DNA from: Opitutales bacterium | GTDB lineage: Bacteria > Verrucomicrobiota > Verrucomicrobiia > Opitutales > Oceanipulchritudinaceae | Assembly: GCA_007123395.1 (NCBI GenBank) | Contig: SKLD01000185.1 | Coordinates: 1 to 6,664 of the forward strand | DNA length: 6,664 bases | Reading direction: 5' to 3' | Shown: one piece after another, positions 5,554 through 6,664 of the stretch | Layout: the number at the start of each line of letters is the position of its first letter | How positions within the stretch are numbered: the stretch's first letter is position 1 | The notes under the pieces: generated by a model | Seen by the model: only the letters and a program-made list of their open reading frames with translations | Database searches by the model: none | Told to the model about the DNA's origin: nothing | Position numbers and translations under genes: made by a program

Positions 5554-6664
5554 ATGACACAGTCGGCCGTATCCGGCGGACCGGCGGACCGGGCCGCAGC
5601 CCTTCGTCAAGGCGTTTCCGTAGGGATCGTTTCCTTTGCCCTCCTCGCCCTGCAGATCGCGCTCATGCAGGGGCTCGCGCACGCGCACGGGCACCACCTC
5701 GCCTATATTGTCATTTCCATTGCCCTTCTCGGTTTCGGCGCGAGCGGATCTTTTCTGCATGTATGGCGCGCACGTGCCACCGACGCGGACCGCCGGTTGC
5801 CGCTTCTTTTCCTCCCGGCGCTTCTGCTCTGCGCCGTGTCCATGGCGTGGCTCCTGCCGGCGATCCGGCCGCTGCTCGCCGGAATAGAGATCGACCAACT
5901 CGAAGCCGACCGGTCCCAATGGATCCGCCTCGGCGCGACCGGTCTGCTCCTGTTTCTTCCGTTCTTCTTCGGCGCGTCCGCCCTTGCCGTGGCCTTCACT
6001 ACCCGTGTCCGCTCCGTCGGCCTGCTCTACGGCGCCAACCTCTTCGGCTCGGCGGCGGGCGCGGCGGGCGCGCTCGGACTTCTCGTCCTTGCCCTGCCCG
6101 AAACCATTGTGCCGGGGCTCGCTCTTGCCGTGGTCGCCGCCGCTGTTCTCACGGGTGAAAACCGCAAATCAAAACTCAGGACCACCCTTCTTGCGGCAGC
6201 AGCGGGCGCATCTCTCGCCGGGACCCTCGCGCCGCGCGAGTTCCCCGTCTCGCCTTACAAGGGCCTGAGCTATGCCTTGCAGCTGCCCGACGCCGAGCGC
6301 AGCCCCCCGCGCCCCCATCCTCTCGGGCGAATGGAAACGGTGCGCTCCCCCGCCCTCCGCCACGCGCCTGATCTCAGCCTTCGCTACACAGGCACCGTGC
6401 CCGCGCCGGAGACCGTTTTTATCAACGCCGAAACCTATGGGCGGCTTCTCGATCCTGCCGACGCGGGTGGCGGGATAGTCGCACATACACCGCGCGCGCT
6501 GCCCTTTGTCCTGCGAAATGCCGAACACGCTGTTTTTCTTGCCCCCGGAGGCACGCCAGGCCCGAATCTCGCGCTTGCCCGCGGTGCCCGCGTAACGATT
6601 GTCGAGCCGCACCCGCACGTGGCCACGCGCATCGAAGAGTTCCTCGCGCCAAAGAAAGCATCAG
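5554..6664 (+). CDS. Multi-pass membrane protein with spermidine-synthase-like Rossmann domain (N-terminal 370 residues; C-terminus beyond right edge)
   Basis: Open from the ATG at 5554 to the right edge. Residues 20-226 carry about seven hydrophobic segments (roughly 21-41, 49-70, 82-103, 124-150, 155-181, 184-200, 209-226). The segments HHLAYIVISIALLGFGASGS (47-66) and LYGANLFGSAAGAAGAL (158-174) are typical of membrane-embedded relatives of spermidine synthase. After a linker, HAVFLAPGGTPGPNLALARG (325-344) and ARVTIVEPHPHV (345-356) correspond to the SAM-motif-I strand-loop-helix and the following acidic strand (E351) of the spermidine synthase/methyltransferase fold, on the cytoplasmic or periplasmic side depending on topology. 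The glycine loop (APGGTPG) departs from the usual GxGGG, so cofactor binding is uncertain. Such proteins are common in environmental bacteria and have no established function; true polyamine synthesis is not implied. A histidine-rich stretch (H43, H45, H47, H48) lies between the first two membrane segments. It follows the methyltransferase gene by 52 bases and is probably co-transcribed. Confidence 0.8.
   Translation, partial: MTQSAVSGGPADRAAALRQGVSVGIVSFALLALQIALMQGLAHAHGHHLAYIVISIALLGFGASGSFLHVWRARATDADRRLPLLFLPALLLCAVSMAWLLPAIRPLLAGIEIDQLEADRSQWIRLGATGLLLFLPFFFGASALAVAFTTRVRSVGLLYGANLFGSAAGAAGALGLLVLALPETIVPGLALAVVAAAVLTGENRKSKLRTTLLAAAAGASLAGTLAPREFPVSPYKGLSYALQLPDAERSPPRPHPLGRMETVRSPALRHAPDLSLRYTGTVPAPETVFINAETYGRLLDPADAGGGIVAHTPRALPFVLRNAEHAVFLAPGGTPGPNLALARGARVTIVEPHPHVATRIEEFLAPKKAS

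Noticed and set aside
4875..5555. A 226-codon open frame on the minus strand opposite the isoaspartate methyltransferase
   Set aside because: Shadow of a strongly conserved enzyme on the plus strand.

Overview
The window is GC-rich bacterial chromosome with two blocks of genes facing away from each other across a short AT-rich intergenic region (about 3254-3377). The TonB-dependent receptor implies a Gram-negative envelope. The overall style (high GC, poor Shine-Dalgarno sequences, a REP-type transposase with a long C-terminal extension, multi-pass spermidine-synthase-like protein) would fit a Verrucomicrobiota/Opitutales-like or a related environmental bacterium. That assignment is an impression, not a measured result.

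Left block, minus strand, read from 3253 down to 1: (i) a Y1/HUH transposase of the REP-associated (RAYT) type, 337 aa; (ii) a small single-pass membrane protein of about 154 aa with a CxxCH motif on its predicted periplasmic side; (iii) the N-terminal 494 residues of an outer-membrane TonB-dependent copper receptor of the OprC/NosA type, cut off by the left edge. The receptor keeps a CxxxM pair in the plug and an HxM pair in the barrel, with the same residue spacing as the copper site known from Pseudomonas OprC. The small protein and the receptor look like a copper-handling pair. The RAYT gene lies directly upstream on the same strand and is probably only a positional neighbour.

Right block, plus strand, 3378 to the right edge: (iv) an exported protein of the erythromycin-esterase-like family; (v) 27 bp later, a protein-L-isoaspartate O-methyltransferase with an N-terminal signal peptide; (vi) 52 bp later, the first 370 residues of a multi-pass membrane protein with a spermidine-synthase-like Rossmann domain, cut off by the right edge. 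Close spacing and shared strand suggest one transcript. All three are predicted to act at or beyond the inner membrane, which is notable for two methyltransferase-fold proteins whose cofactor, if it is S-adenosylmethionine, is cytosolic.

Non-coding signals: a very compact G-quadruplex motif (3344-3360) just ahead of the esterase-like gene; a 7-4-7 direct repeat (3306-3323) in the divergent intergenic region; a 6-bp-arm dyad ahead of the small membrane protein (2168-2183); another 6-bp-arm dyad (1560-1574) and a possible -10 element (1511-1516) ahead of the receptor gene. No tRNA, rRNA, CRISPR array or convincing intrinsic terminator was seen. Every gap between genes is under 300 bases.
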